Source: Leptospira sp.
GTDB lineage: Bacteria > Spirochaetota > Leptospiria > Leptospirales > Leptospiraceae
Length of the DNA stretch: 14,157 nt
Direction of reading: 5' to 3'
Assembly (NCBI GenBank): GCA_021413405.1
Contig: JAIOQL010000523.1
Span: 1-14,157 of the forward strand
Shown: positions 7,640 to 13,642 of the stretch, piece after piece
Numbering within the stretch: position 1 is the first letter of the stretch
Layout: each line of letters starts with the position of its first letter
Translations under genes and position numbers: made by a program
Notes under the pieces: model-generated
The model's input: only the letters and a program-made list of their open reading frames with translations
Databases searched by the model: none
Told to the model about the DNA's origin: nothing

Positions 7640-8095
7640 TCATTCAAACTGTTTCCCGACCAGAGCAAGAGTTACAGTGGATTTTGAAACCAATTTTTCC
7701 TTCCCGTTCCTGAAAGTGTATATTTCCGATTCAGCAACAATAAGAGTCTTGCCATTCTTGAGAATATTAGAGCGACAAACCAAAGAATTTCCTATGGCAG
7801 GTCTGAGTAAGTTAATTTTGAATTCTACACTCAAAACGATTTTATCGAGAGGAGCGATCGTTCCGGCTGCGGTTCCGGCACTATGATCAGCCATTGTCGA
7901 TTGAACCCCTGCGTGAATAAAACGGTTCTGCTGCAAATGTTTTTCCGTAATAAGAAGGGATGTTTCACAAAACCCGATTTCCAGTTTCTCTAACCTGTAT
8001 CCCACTTCCCGGATAAAATTTGCTTTTTCGAATATTTCTCTGCATCTTTGTTCATACTCAATGCTGAGAATTTTCTGTTTCACCGGTTCTGACAT
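7640..8095 (-). CDS. Hotdog-fold thioesterase, PaaI/YigI-like
   Basis: A 151-residue cytoplasmic protein of the single-domain hotdog family that hydrolyses acyl-CoA thioesters. Length fits the family (about 130-160). The core is visible: HAGVQSTMADHSAGTAAG, which aligns with the HGG...L.D helix motif of PaaI-type enzymes, the aspartate of MADHSAG being the usual catalytic or polarising residue, followed by VEFKINLLRPA, the typical strand with the RPA turn. The first of the two usual glycines is alanine here (HAG), as in many YigI-like members. Downstream comes GKTLIVAESEIYT, another family strand. It is the first gene of the leftward seven-gene run; ATG 8095 has no strong Shine-Dalgarno sequence. 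It is divergent from the hydroxylase gene. Acyl substrate unknown; an aromatic or medium-chain acyl-CoA is possible. Family confident. Confidence 0.87.
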   Translation of the reverse strand: MSEPVKQKILSIEYEQRCREIFEKANFIREVGYRLEKLEIGFCETSLLITEKHLQQNRFIHAGVQSTMADHSAGTAAGTIAPLDKIVLSVEFKINLLRPAIGNSLVCRSNILKNGKTLIVAESEIYTFRNGKEKLVSKSTVTLALVGKQFE

Positions 8096-8137
8096 AGTTT
8101 TTTTATTACACGATCGTCTTAATTGCCATTGGTTAGA

Positions 8138-8151
8138 TTTGAAGATTCAAA
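8138..8151. promoter_or_regulatory. Dyad-symmetric element in the divergent thioesterase/hydroxylase promoter region
   Basis: TTTGAA and TTCAAA form a perfect inverted repeat around a GA centre, halfway between the two divergent starts (8095 on the minus strand and 8208 on the plus strand). It overlaps the area upstream of the TATAAT hexamer at 8172-8177. This is the position expected for an operator controlling one or both directions. No regulator gene is adjacent, so the assignment rests only on symmetry and place. Confidence 0.3.
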
Positions 8152-8171
8152 AAGTGATGACAAGTTTTTTA

Positions 8172-8177
8172 TATAAT
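8172..8177 (+). promoter_or_regulatory. Candidate -10 box for the hydroxylase gene
   Basis: A perfect TATAAT lies 30 nt before ATG 8208, which would put transcription start near 8184. No good -35 hexamer is found at 16-18 nt; the nearest, TTCAAA at 8146-8151, is 20 nt away. The hexamer supports ATG 8208 as the start, because the two upstream in-frame ATGs (8061, 8157) would precede it. In AT-rich DNA a chance TATAAT is possible. Confidence 0.4.
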
Positions 8178-8207
8178 TCGCAGTCTAATTGTACAGAGAA
8201 ATTTGCG

Positions 8208-8978
8208 ATGAAAGAGATATTACCATACGCACCCTGGATTCTTCTTTTTGTTGTCACAACAATTATTGTTGAATCGATATATTCCATTTATAAAAAAAAG
8301 CCGGTTCATGATCCTAAAGATACAGCAGCCAATATTTTTATTATTGTTGGTTATCAGTTTTTTAAGGCAGCCACTCTTACCTGGCAATTATATATTCTGG
8401 GTATTGCATATAGCCTGACCCCTTTGAGGCTGCCAAATAACGCATATACTTTTTTTGGAGCACTTTTCCTTGCAGACTTTCTTTACTATTGGTATCACCG
8501 CTGGATGCATGAATTTAAACCTCTCTGGGCCTTTCACCTCGTCCATCATTCCAGCCAGAGATTGAATCTCACAACCAGCTTCCGTCTTAACTGGCTTTCA
8601 CCACTGATCTCTGCTTTTTTCTTTTTGCCTGCTGCTCTAGCCGGTATCCCGCCTACAACAATAGTTCTCAGCTTTACAGTAAATCTCTTGTACCAGTACT
8701 GGCTTCACACAGAATTTATCGGTAAATTGCCTTTTCTCGAAGGAATCCTGAACACGCCATCCGCTCATAGAGTTCATCATGGATCAAATCCTATTTATAT
8801 AGATAAGAATTATTCCGGGATACTTATGATATGGGACAGGATATTCGGAACATATCAGCCAGAAACTGAAAAAGTAAAGTATGGAATAACGCAGGGCTTC
8901 ATAAGTTATAATCCGTTTATTTTATTGTTGCATGGTTTTTATGACTTATTTCGGGGAAAGATGAATTATAAAGGCTGA
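8208..8978 (+). CDS. Membrane di-iron fatty acid hydroxylase / sterol desaturase superfamily protein
   Basis: Integral membrane oxygenase-type protein of 256 residues. The eight-histidine signature of the FA_hydroxylase (sterol desaturase) family is complete: HRWMH at 97-101, HLVHH at 110-114 and HRVHH at 187-191, with an extra histidine at 167 in YWLH. These residues bind the two irons in characterised members. About four hydrophobic segments surround them (near 5-25, 43-60, 80-95 and 130-160). The C-terminal signature NYSGILMIWDRIFGTY is typical. Substrates in the family are sterols, fatty acids, carotenoids or alkylglycerol ethers; which one applies cannot be told. I chose ATG 8208, not 8061 or 8157: those would add an unlike, polar leader, and the first would overlap the divergent thioesterase gene. 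MKEILPYAPW leads straight into the first helix. Function class is confident. Confidence 0.88.
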   Translation: MKEILPYAPWILLFVVTTIIVESIYSIYKKKPVHDPKDTAANIFIIVGYQFFKAATLTWQLYILGIAYSLTPLRLPNNAYTFFGALFLADFLYYWYHRWMHEFKPLWAFHLVHHSSQRLNLTTSFRLNWLSPLISAFFFLPAALAGIPPTTIVLSFTVNLLYQYWLHTEFIGKLPFLEGILNTPSAHRVHHGSNPIYIDKNYSGILMIWDRIFGTYQPETEKVKYGITQGFISYNPFILLLHGFYDLFRGKMNYKG

Positions 8979-9010
8979 AATTCCGGAAAAAAATTTCTTG
9001 TCGATAATTC

Positions 9011-9041
9011 TTGACGTATTCAACGCATTTCATTGAATAAT
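9011..9041 (+). promoter_or_regulatory. Candidate promoter for the DUF1577/PilZ-like gene
   Basis: TTGACG at 9011-9016 is a five-of-six match to the -35 consensus. A -10-like AATAAT lies at 9036-9041 (spacer 19), or TGAATA at 9034-9039 (spacer 17). The start would fall only about 5-10 nt before ATG 9052, giving a nearly leaderless mRNA. That fits the lack of a Shine-Dalgarno sequence at this gene. Confidence 0.35.
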
Positions 9042-9055
9042 CATTCTCAGAATGA
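9041..9055. promoter_or_regulatory. Perfect dyad overlapping the start codon of the DUF1577/PilZ-like gene
   Basis: TCATTCT and AGAATGA form a 7-bp perfect inverted repeat with a single central C, and the right half contains the ATG of the gene. A one-base centre is too tight for an RNA hairpin, so if functional it would be a protein-binding operator in DNA immediately downstream of the candidate promoter. It could be coincidental. Confidence 0.25.
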
Positions 9056-10230
9056 AAAGCTATCGCCTGACCGATCCAAAAAGTATTCAAAACGCAATCA
9101 ATAAACTGCTCAATAAACCACTCAATTCGGTACCTGAGAACAAAGAGTATCAGATTGTGAGTGTAGTAGCAGAAAAGGATATTATGAGTTCAATAAATGT
9201 AACTCTGAAACCAGCAGATGATGTGTTTGGAAAACCAATGAGTCTTGTTTGCATTCTCAAAGAAAACAAGGCGGAAATCAAGGTGAAGAAGGTTAATCCT
9301 TACCAGGAGGATCTGTTCACAATAATTGAAATCATTATAGAACCCCTTGAACGGAGCGCGGAAAGAGCACAAACAAAAAATATCAGTGTTTTTAACATTC
9401 ATTATGCAACCCCGATCGACATTCCTACAATTCTCTCTTTGTACGGCAGAACTTCAATCATTACCCAAACAATACAGCGGTTTCAGGTAATGATTGAACA
9501 TTCACTCAATCAGCACGGATATTTTATAAATAAAGTTTCGGTTGGTTTTTTTTATACGGCAGACACTGCTCTTCTCGAAAGCCTTTCCGAAGCACGATCA
9601 CCATTTTTTTTGCGCGATTCTCACAGAAAAATTTTTTATCTTGAAAGAACATTTTTCAATCCAATCCTCAAGATGAAACCGAAGGACGTTGAGCAATTGT
9701 TGAATAAATATCTCGTAGAGAACATCAAATCAGTTCTGATAGTCCCTTTCTTTGGAAGTGAAAATGCCCTCATCGGATATGCGGAATTGAAAGGAAGTCT
9801 TCCTAATCTGGGAAATGACACCCTTCAGGATAACATAGAATCTGCAAACGGGATTGGCGTCCTTGTCAGTTTCCTGGAGACAAAAACAGATGAGCTAACT
9901 TTTGAACTTGAATTAGCTCACGTCAAAGAATGGAAATTACTTTCAGAGAAAGAAGAAATCATCGATCTCAGTGAAGATGGTAGAGGCGTAGGGCTGCACA
10001 TCGCCGGACCGGTTGATAAAGCATTGATCCACCCAGGTTCGAAAATCGCTTTTGAAGTGAAGATTAATAACATTAATTACAATTTTTATGGAAATATAAA
10101 AAATATTAAAACTGGAAAAGCAGAAAAAGACGGATCGATATTGGGGATAAAAATCTATTCCTGCAACCAACAGGGAGGAATAGAACTTTTATCCGCTTAT
10201 TCTTCCCAATTAATCGGGAAAACTTTTTAG
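9052..10230 (+). CDS. DUF1577-like protein with a degenerate C-terminal PilZ-like domain
   Basis: A 392-residue soluble protein without signal peptide or membrane segment. The bulk resembles the DUF1577 family, which I know mainly from Leptospira. The C-terminal part, from about residue 290, has the outline of a PilZ beta-barrel: DLSEDGRGVGLHI at 305-317 (the D/N-x-S-x-x-G element), then a hydrophobic GSKIAFEVKI strand and a final GSILGIKI strand. PilZ domains bind cyclic di-GMP through an RxxxR motif before the first strand plus the DxSxxG motif. Here the arginine motif is not evident (the segment reads KEWKLLSEKEEI), so nucleotide binding is doubtful. The middle part (about 150-280) has a GAF-like alternation of strands and helices, which I cannot confirm. 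The start has no Shine-Dalgarno sequence; see the candidate promoter just upstream. The gene stops one base from the convergent lipoprotein gene. Moderate confidence in the family, low in any function. Confidence 0.65.
   Translation: MKSYRLTDPKSIQNAINKLLNKPLNSVPENKEYQIVSVVAEKDIMSSINVTLKPADDVFGKPMSLVCILKENKAEIKVKKVNPYQEDLFTIIEIIIEPLERSAERAQTKNISVFNIHYATPIDIPTILSLYGRTSIITQTIQRFQVMIEHSLNQHGYFINKVSVGFFYTADTALLESLSEARSPFFLRDSHRKIFYLERTFFNPILKMKPKDVEQLLNKYLVENIKSVLIVPFFGSENALIGYAELKGSLPNLGNDTLQDNIESANGIGVLVSFLETKTDELTFELELAHVKEWKLLSEKEEIIDLSEDGRGVGLHIAGPVDKALIHPGSKIAFEVKINNINYNFYGNIKNIKTGKAEKDGSILGIKIYSCNQQGGIELLSAYSSQLIGKTF
10203..10228 (+). terminator. Weak hairpin plus T-run inside the end of the DUF1577/PilZ-like gene
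   Basis: TTCCC (10203-10207) pairs with GGGAA (10216-10220) across an 8-nt loop, and CTTTTT follows (10223-10228), just before the TAG stop at 10228-10230. The stem has only five pairs, so strength is doubtful. It is the only terminator-like structure at this tail-to-tail junction, where the two genes leave just one base between them. Confidence 0.3.
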
Positions 10231-10231
10231 T

Positions 10232-11053
10232 TCAATTTGGTGTTGAGGCCGGTGGGGCAGCATCATCAGATTTATAAAGACCGCCAATCCTGATCAGCAT
10301 GTCTTTAATTTCCTGGTTCTCAATTTTGTTTGCTGCCTTTTCAATTTTCCGGCCTTTTGAAGCCCTCTTCTTTGCATCGGGAAATACACCAGCGGGTCCG
10401 CCACTTGCAGAATATTCCAGTTCTTGTATCAGAATTTTTTTGGTTTCAATGTTCCCTTTTTCATATCCAACAGCCTTCAGAACTGACTTGTATGTTTTGT
10501 TGGCATCGGGACTGATAAATAATCTTTTTATCAGATCCTGGTAGGCCAAACCGGCGTCGGGATCCTTTTCCTCATTTTCCAAAATTGCTGCTTTTAGCAT
10601 CTCAATATATGATGAGTCATCCGGATTACCGGAAGCCGCCTGTGTGATTGTTTCGCCCTCTTTAACGGGATAATCATTAAACATTAGTTCAGAATATATT
10701 TTCTTTCTGGCTTGAGGATCTTGATTTTTGAAAATTCCGAGCATCGCAGGAATTCCTCGTAACCCGATTTTAGTAATCACTTTTGAACCTTTTGCGTCAG
10801 TATAAGAAAGAGCGGAATCCAATTCCTCAGGTTTAACCGTCTCAAAAAAAGATGGATTATTTTTTTTCAGCGCTGCCCTCATCGGCTTTGCTGCAGCCTT
10901 CTTTTCCTCAGGTGACGCTTCCGGTGGAGGCGGAGGTGGTGCTACAGCCGTTTGATTTTGAGTAGGTTGAGACGTTTGCCCGGAAGAACAATTAATAATT
11001 TGTAGATAGATAAAACTTACCAGGAATAATGTGCTTAAGACTATTTTTTTCAT
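10232..11053 (-). CDS. Proline-rich lipoprotein of unknown function
   Basis: A 273-residue predicted lipoprotein. The signal peptide runs from MKKIVLS through a hydrophobic core to a loose spirochaete-type lipobox, L-Q-I-I-N-Cys22, so the mature protein starts CSSGQTSQ. A disordered linker follows: Q/T-rich, then six prolines in a row (PPPPPP near 39-44), then an A/E/K-rich stretch. The rest (about 60-260) looks helical and globular, with charged residues and a segment ending KDMLIRIGGLY; the tail is again disordered (DDAAPPASTPN). I do not recognise a family; helical repeats such as HEAT or TPR are possible but not shown. A strong GAGGGG ribosome-binding site 8 nt before ATG 11053 fixes the start. 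It is divergent from the LEA2-like lipoprotein gene (188 nt) and converges on the DUF1577/PilZ-like gene. Probably anchored in the inner or outer membrane, facing the periplasm or the cell surface. Confidence 0.8.
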   Translation of the reverse strand: MKKIVLSTLFLVSFIYLQIINCSSGQTSQPTQNQTAVAPPPPPPEASPEEKKAAAKPMRAALKKNNPSFFETVKPEELDSALSYTDAKGSKVITKIGLRGIPAMLGIFKNQDPQARKKIYSELMFNDYPVKEGETITQAASGNPDDSSYIEMLKAAILENEEKDPDAGLAYQDLIKRLFISPDANKTYKSVLKAVGYEKGNIETKKILIQELEYSASGGPAGVFPDAKKRASKGRKIEKAANKIENQEIKDMLIRIGGLYKSDDAAPPASTPN

Positions 11054-11241
11054 TTGTATAACCCCTCAAAAATTGCTTTGCTGATTTTTACACGATATAC
11101 ACGGATTGGAAAGAATTTTACTTTTTTAATCAACCCAGTCAATGATTTTTTCTCTTGATCCCGAAGGAACATAATAATTGAATTTCTTTCCCGGCTTTCA
11201 GTTTTTCATTGAAAATTTACCGGCTTGAAGAGACTTAATTC

Positions 11242-11778
11242 ATGACCTTGAATTTTGCTAAAAATCTAATTCCGCTTTCACTCGCATTCTTCGCGATCTC
11301 AGGATGCATTGACACAATCAAACAAAAGAGTAAGGAGCTTCAGAACTGTAAGGCAGAAATTAAATACGTCAGGATTGTAGATTCAAAAATGATCTCTTTT
11401 CCCCCGATCCCAAAGATCTTTTTCAGAGCGGGAGTCGAAGTTGATAACAGAAATGAAACTCCGGTTACCATTGAAAGATTTGAATTCGACGTCTCAATCA
11501 AAGGCTCTTCAGGGGATGTTCAGATCGCATTCGTAAAATCAGAAAAAACGGAAACAATTCCACGGAGCACGAAACAAATTATCGAAGTGGATATGGAAAC
11601 AAAATTTGAATCAAATTCTAACAGGGATCTGAAAGAAATAATGATATCAATTCTAACACAATTTGCAACCCAGAACGAAATTCAATATACTCTTTCCGGT
11701 TGGCTTGAAGTTGATACATATCTGGGCAAAATCAACATCCCGTTCAGACAAACAGCGAAATCAAAAGTAAAAATTTAA
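11242..11778 (+). CDS. LEA2/WHy-domain-like lipoprotein
   Basis: A 178-residue predicted lipoprotein. After a short basic start and a hydrophobic core comes a good lipobox, A-I-S-G-Cys22. The mature part has the pattern of a single WHy/LEA type 2 beta-sandwich: RAGVEVDNRNETPVTIERF at about 61-79 (the family's V.N.N...v.i...dy motif), a central FDVSIKG strand, a spaced SKxxI-type strand pair, and a late segment (YTLSGWLEVDTYLG) with the usual FRQT ending strand. Known members bind no obvious ligand and are linked with desiccation or stress tolerance, or act as outer-membrane lipoproteins. The ribosome-binding site is modest (GAAGAG). The stop is 16 nt before the kinase gene on the same strand, so the two are probably co-transcribed, though their functions are not obviously related. 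Lipoprotein status is confident; domain call moderate. Confidence 0.75.
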   Translation: MTLNFAKNLIPLSLAFFAISGCIDTIKQKSKELQNCKAEIKYVRIVDSKMISFPPIPKIFFRAGVEVDNRNETPVTIERFEFDVSIKGSSGDVQIAFVKSEKTETIPRSTKQIIEVDMETKFESNSNRDLKEIMISILTQFATQNEIQYTLSGWLEVDTYLGKINIPFRQTAKSKVKI

Positions 11779-11794
11779 TTTAACGGAACAGTAG

Positions 11795-12787
11795 ATGAAA
11801 AAATATGATGTATTTGGTGTAGGCAATGCCCTCGTGGACACCCTTGTTAAGATAGATGCCGGCTTACTTGAGGAAAATAAGATTACAAAAGGAGTGATGA
11901 CTCTCGTAGACGCGGAATCACAGGGAAATCTTTTGGCATCGTTAAAGGACCACCATCTCGAACTCAGATCAGGCGGAAGTGCGGCCAATACAATGATAGC
12001 TCTGGCAAATTCTGGCGGAACAGGTTGCTACACAGGAAAAGTTTCTGAAGATACAAATGGCGAGTTTTATAAACGTGATATGGAAAATGCAGGAATATTT
12101 TTCGAAGTCCTACCAACAAAGGAAGGACACACAGGAACTTGTGTTGTTCTGACAACCCCTGACGCAGATCGGACAATGATAACACATCTCGGGATTTCTA
12201 CAACCCTTACTATGAATGACATTGATACGGTCCGGCTAAGCAATTCCAAAATTTCTTATGTGGAAGGCTATCTATGGGATGGCGATAACACCAAAAAGGC
12301 CTCACTATTCACAATGGAAGAATCCAGGAAATCAGGAGTAAAAGTTGCGTTCACATTCAGTGATCCTTTCTGTGTAAATCGTTACAAAGATGATTTCAAA
12401 AAATTGATAAAAGAAAATGTAGATATTGCATTCTGTAATCACGAAGAAGCCAAAGCACTTTCCGGAGAAGAGAATCCCCAGAAAGCTCTGGAAATAATCG
12501 GTAAATTGTGTCCCCTTACATTCATGACCTGGGGAGAGAAAGGCGCATACGTGAGTGAAAATGGAAAAATCGACCATGTCCCGGGCTTTCCTGTAAAGCC
12601 AATAGACACGAACGGAGCCGGGGATGCCTTCGCTGCCGGCGTATTGTTTGGCCTAACACATGGATATTCTGTTACTAAATCAGCGCGGTGGGGAAACTAC
12701 GTTGCCTCCAGAATGATTCTGGAAATTGGAGCGAGGCTTTCAGTTAAACTCATGGGAAGGCAAGAAGAAATTCTGAACGGACCCTGA
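11795..12787 (+). CDS. PfkB-family carbohydrate kinase, adenosine kinase-like
   Basis: A cytoplasmic ribokinase-fold kinase of 330 residues, the usual length for bacterial adenosine kinase-like proteins. It transfers phosphate from ATP to a sugar or nucleoside hydroxyl. The N-terminus (YDVFGVGNALVDTLVKID) is the typical substrate-site strand. The first PfkB signature is GGSAANT at 60-66, followed by GKVSEDTNGEFY. The second signature is DTNGAGDAFAAG at 271-282; Asp277 is the expected catalytic base and the GAGD loop forms the anion hole. The wording GNALVD plus DTNGAGD is most like the adenosine kinase/2-dehydro-3-deoxygluconokinase-like group found in spirochaetes and Bacteroidetes; adenosine is my best guess, not proven. 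A weak CGGAAC ribosome-binding site precedes ATG 11795. It is the second gene of a pair with the LEA2-like lipoprotein and ends at a strong hairpin terminator. Confidence 0.9.
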   Translation: MKKYDVFGVGNALVDTLVKIDAGLLEENKITKGVMTLVDAESQGNLLASLKDHHLELRSGGSAANTMIALANSGGTGCYTGKVSEDTNGEFYKRDMENAGIFFEVLPTKEGHTGTCVVLTTPDADRTMITHLGISTTLTMNDIDTVRLSNSKISYVEGYLWDGDNTKKASLFTMEESRKSGVKVAFTFSDPFCVNRYKDDFKKLIKENVDIAFCNHEEAKALSGEENPQKALEIIGKLCPLTFMTWGEKGAYVSENGKIDHVPGFPVKPIDTNGAGDAFAAGVLFGLTHGYSVTKSARWGNYVASRMILEIGARLSVKLMGRQEEILNGP

Positions 12788-12792
12788 AAGCT

Positions 12793-12837
12793 ATATCGCA
12801 TAACGCCAAAAAATGCGTTATGCGATATTAAGTTTTT
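12793..12837 (+). terminator. Strong intrinsic terminator after the PfkB-family kinase gene
   Basis: A 14-bp perfect stem, ATATCGCATAACGC (12793-12806) with its complement at 12815-12828, closes an 8-nt loop (12807-12814) and is followed by TAAGTTTTT. It lies 5 nt after the kinase stop codon at the convergent junction with the CAP-domain gene. In the plus direction the T-run is present; in the minus direction there is no T-run, so it mainly serves the kinase transcript. Its T-run overlaps the last codons of the opposing gene. Confidence 0.85.
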
Positions 12838-13522
12838 ATTGCGCCATTTTTTCCGTGTAATTTCCTGCAAAATCTACAACGCAATAGTTTGCATAGACTT
12901 TATGTTTTCCACAGGCTACGCCCATTTTGCGATATTTCGGATTAAATAAATTCACCCGCAAATCCCGCTTAGGAAAACCATCTGATAAAATGAAAAGTGC
13001 CACAACGCCCCGCGCTGTTAGCGCTCCATATCCTATGTTTTCTCCAAGAGGTTCTTTATATGTTCCGTATTTAGCCATTCTTTGATCCGGGGTGGTTCCA
13101 TCGGAACTGTTAAAACTAATCGAGGGATTATTCTGCTGATCAGCGACATGATCCTTGGCTGATTTATGCAAACCCCTGGCTACTGTCATTGGGATTGTTG
13201 GCCGGGAAGCTTTTATGTATTTGACTGCTTCATCAAGTGCTGCAACGCCTTCTCGCGTCATATACTTATATTCACCCGGAAGTTCGATCATCTTACCGTT
13301 AAAATGGGGTCGGATTTCTTCCAATACTGCAAGAAATTCATTAGGACTGATTCGGGCGCGATTTATTTCATCCACAATCTGTCTTTCCATCTCCGAAAGT
13401 TCTTCACCGCCAATAACCTGCGCTTCCAGGCTATTGATTGCCGTATTCCTATTTGTCAGAATCCCTATCAGGGGAATCAGTAACAGTGCTACAAAAATTA
13501 TTCTCATTTTAATACCAGACAT
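12836..13522 (-). CDS. Secreted CAP-domain protein (SCP/PR1/YkwD-like)
   Basis: A 228-residue exported protein. The signal peptide or signal anchor is residues 1-23 (basic start, then IIFVALLLIPLIGIL). The CAP domain spans about 45-222. Visible family features: LSEMERQIVDEINRAR at 42-57, LHKSAKDHVADQQ at 118-130 with the cavity His125, GENIGYG at 160-166 with Glu161, and the last strands NPKYRKMGVACG and YCVVDFAGNY. In close relatives that I recall, the segment before the last strands reads DGVPSRGHRKNIFNP, where the His belongs to the cavity tetrad. Here it reads DGFPKRDLRVNLFNP, so that His is Leu188. I chose ATG 13522 over 13558 because AGGAGA sits at the right distance before it; the longer start would add a polar 12-residue leader before the signal peptide. 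CAP roles in bacteria are unclear (lipid or metal binding, adhesion). Confidence 0.9.
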   Translation of the reverse strand: MSGIKMRIIFVALLLIPLIGILTNRNTAINSLEAQVIGGEELSEMERQIVDEINRARISPNEFLAVLEEIRPHFNGKMIELPGEYKYMTREGVAALDEAVKYIKASRPTIPMTVARGLHKSAKDHVADQQNNPSISFNSSDGTTPDQRMAKYGTYKEPLGENIGYGALTARGVVALFILSDGFPKRDLRVNLFNPKYRKMGVACGKHKVYANYCVVDFAGNYTEKMAQ

Positions 13523-13526
13523 GCAA

Positions 13527-13534
13527 TTTCTCCT
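13527..13534 (-). promoter_or_regulatory. Ribosome-binding site deciding the CAP-domain gene start
   Basis: AGGAGAAA reads on the minus strand a few bases before ATG 13522 (GGAGAAATTGCATG). The alternative upstream ATG at 13558 has no such site, which settles the shorter reading. Confidence 0.7.
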
Positions 13535-13631
13535 GTTTAACTTTGAAATTTTCGCCATGAATAAAAATAAACCGGCTATCGGATTATTTTACAGATGGCA
13601 AAGGTTTACGTCCATTAGAAATTATTCCAGA

Positions 13632-13639
13632 AGAGGTGA
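13632..13639 (+). promoter_or_regulatory. Ribosome-binding site of the DUF2461 gene
   Basis: AGAGGTGA, an excellent match to the 16S rRNA 3' end, ends 3 nt before ATG 13643. It confirms the start of the truncated gene at the right edge and argues against the longer plus-strand frame at 13155-13646 as a real gene. Confidence 0.7.
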
Positions 13640-13642
13640 TAA

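Noticed and set aside
8061..8207. N-terminal extension of the hydroxylase from ATG 8061 or 8157
   Set aside because: The first overlaps the divergent thioesterase gene, both precede the TATAAT hexamer, and the added residues are unlike the family; ATG 8208 leads directly into the first membrane helix.
8977..8997. GAAATT / AATTTC hairpin after the hydroxylase gene
   Set aside because: Six mostly A-T pairs with a 9-nt loop and no T-run; too weak for a terminator.
11054..11241. Search for promoters in the divergent lipoprotein gap
   Set aside because: TTGATC, TATATC and TAATAAT fragments are present but at wrong spacings on either strand; no promoter could be supported.
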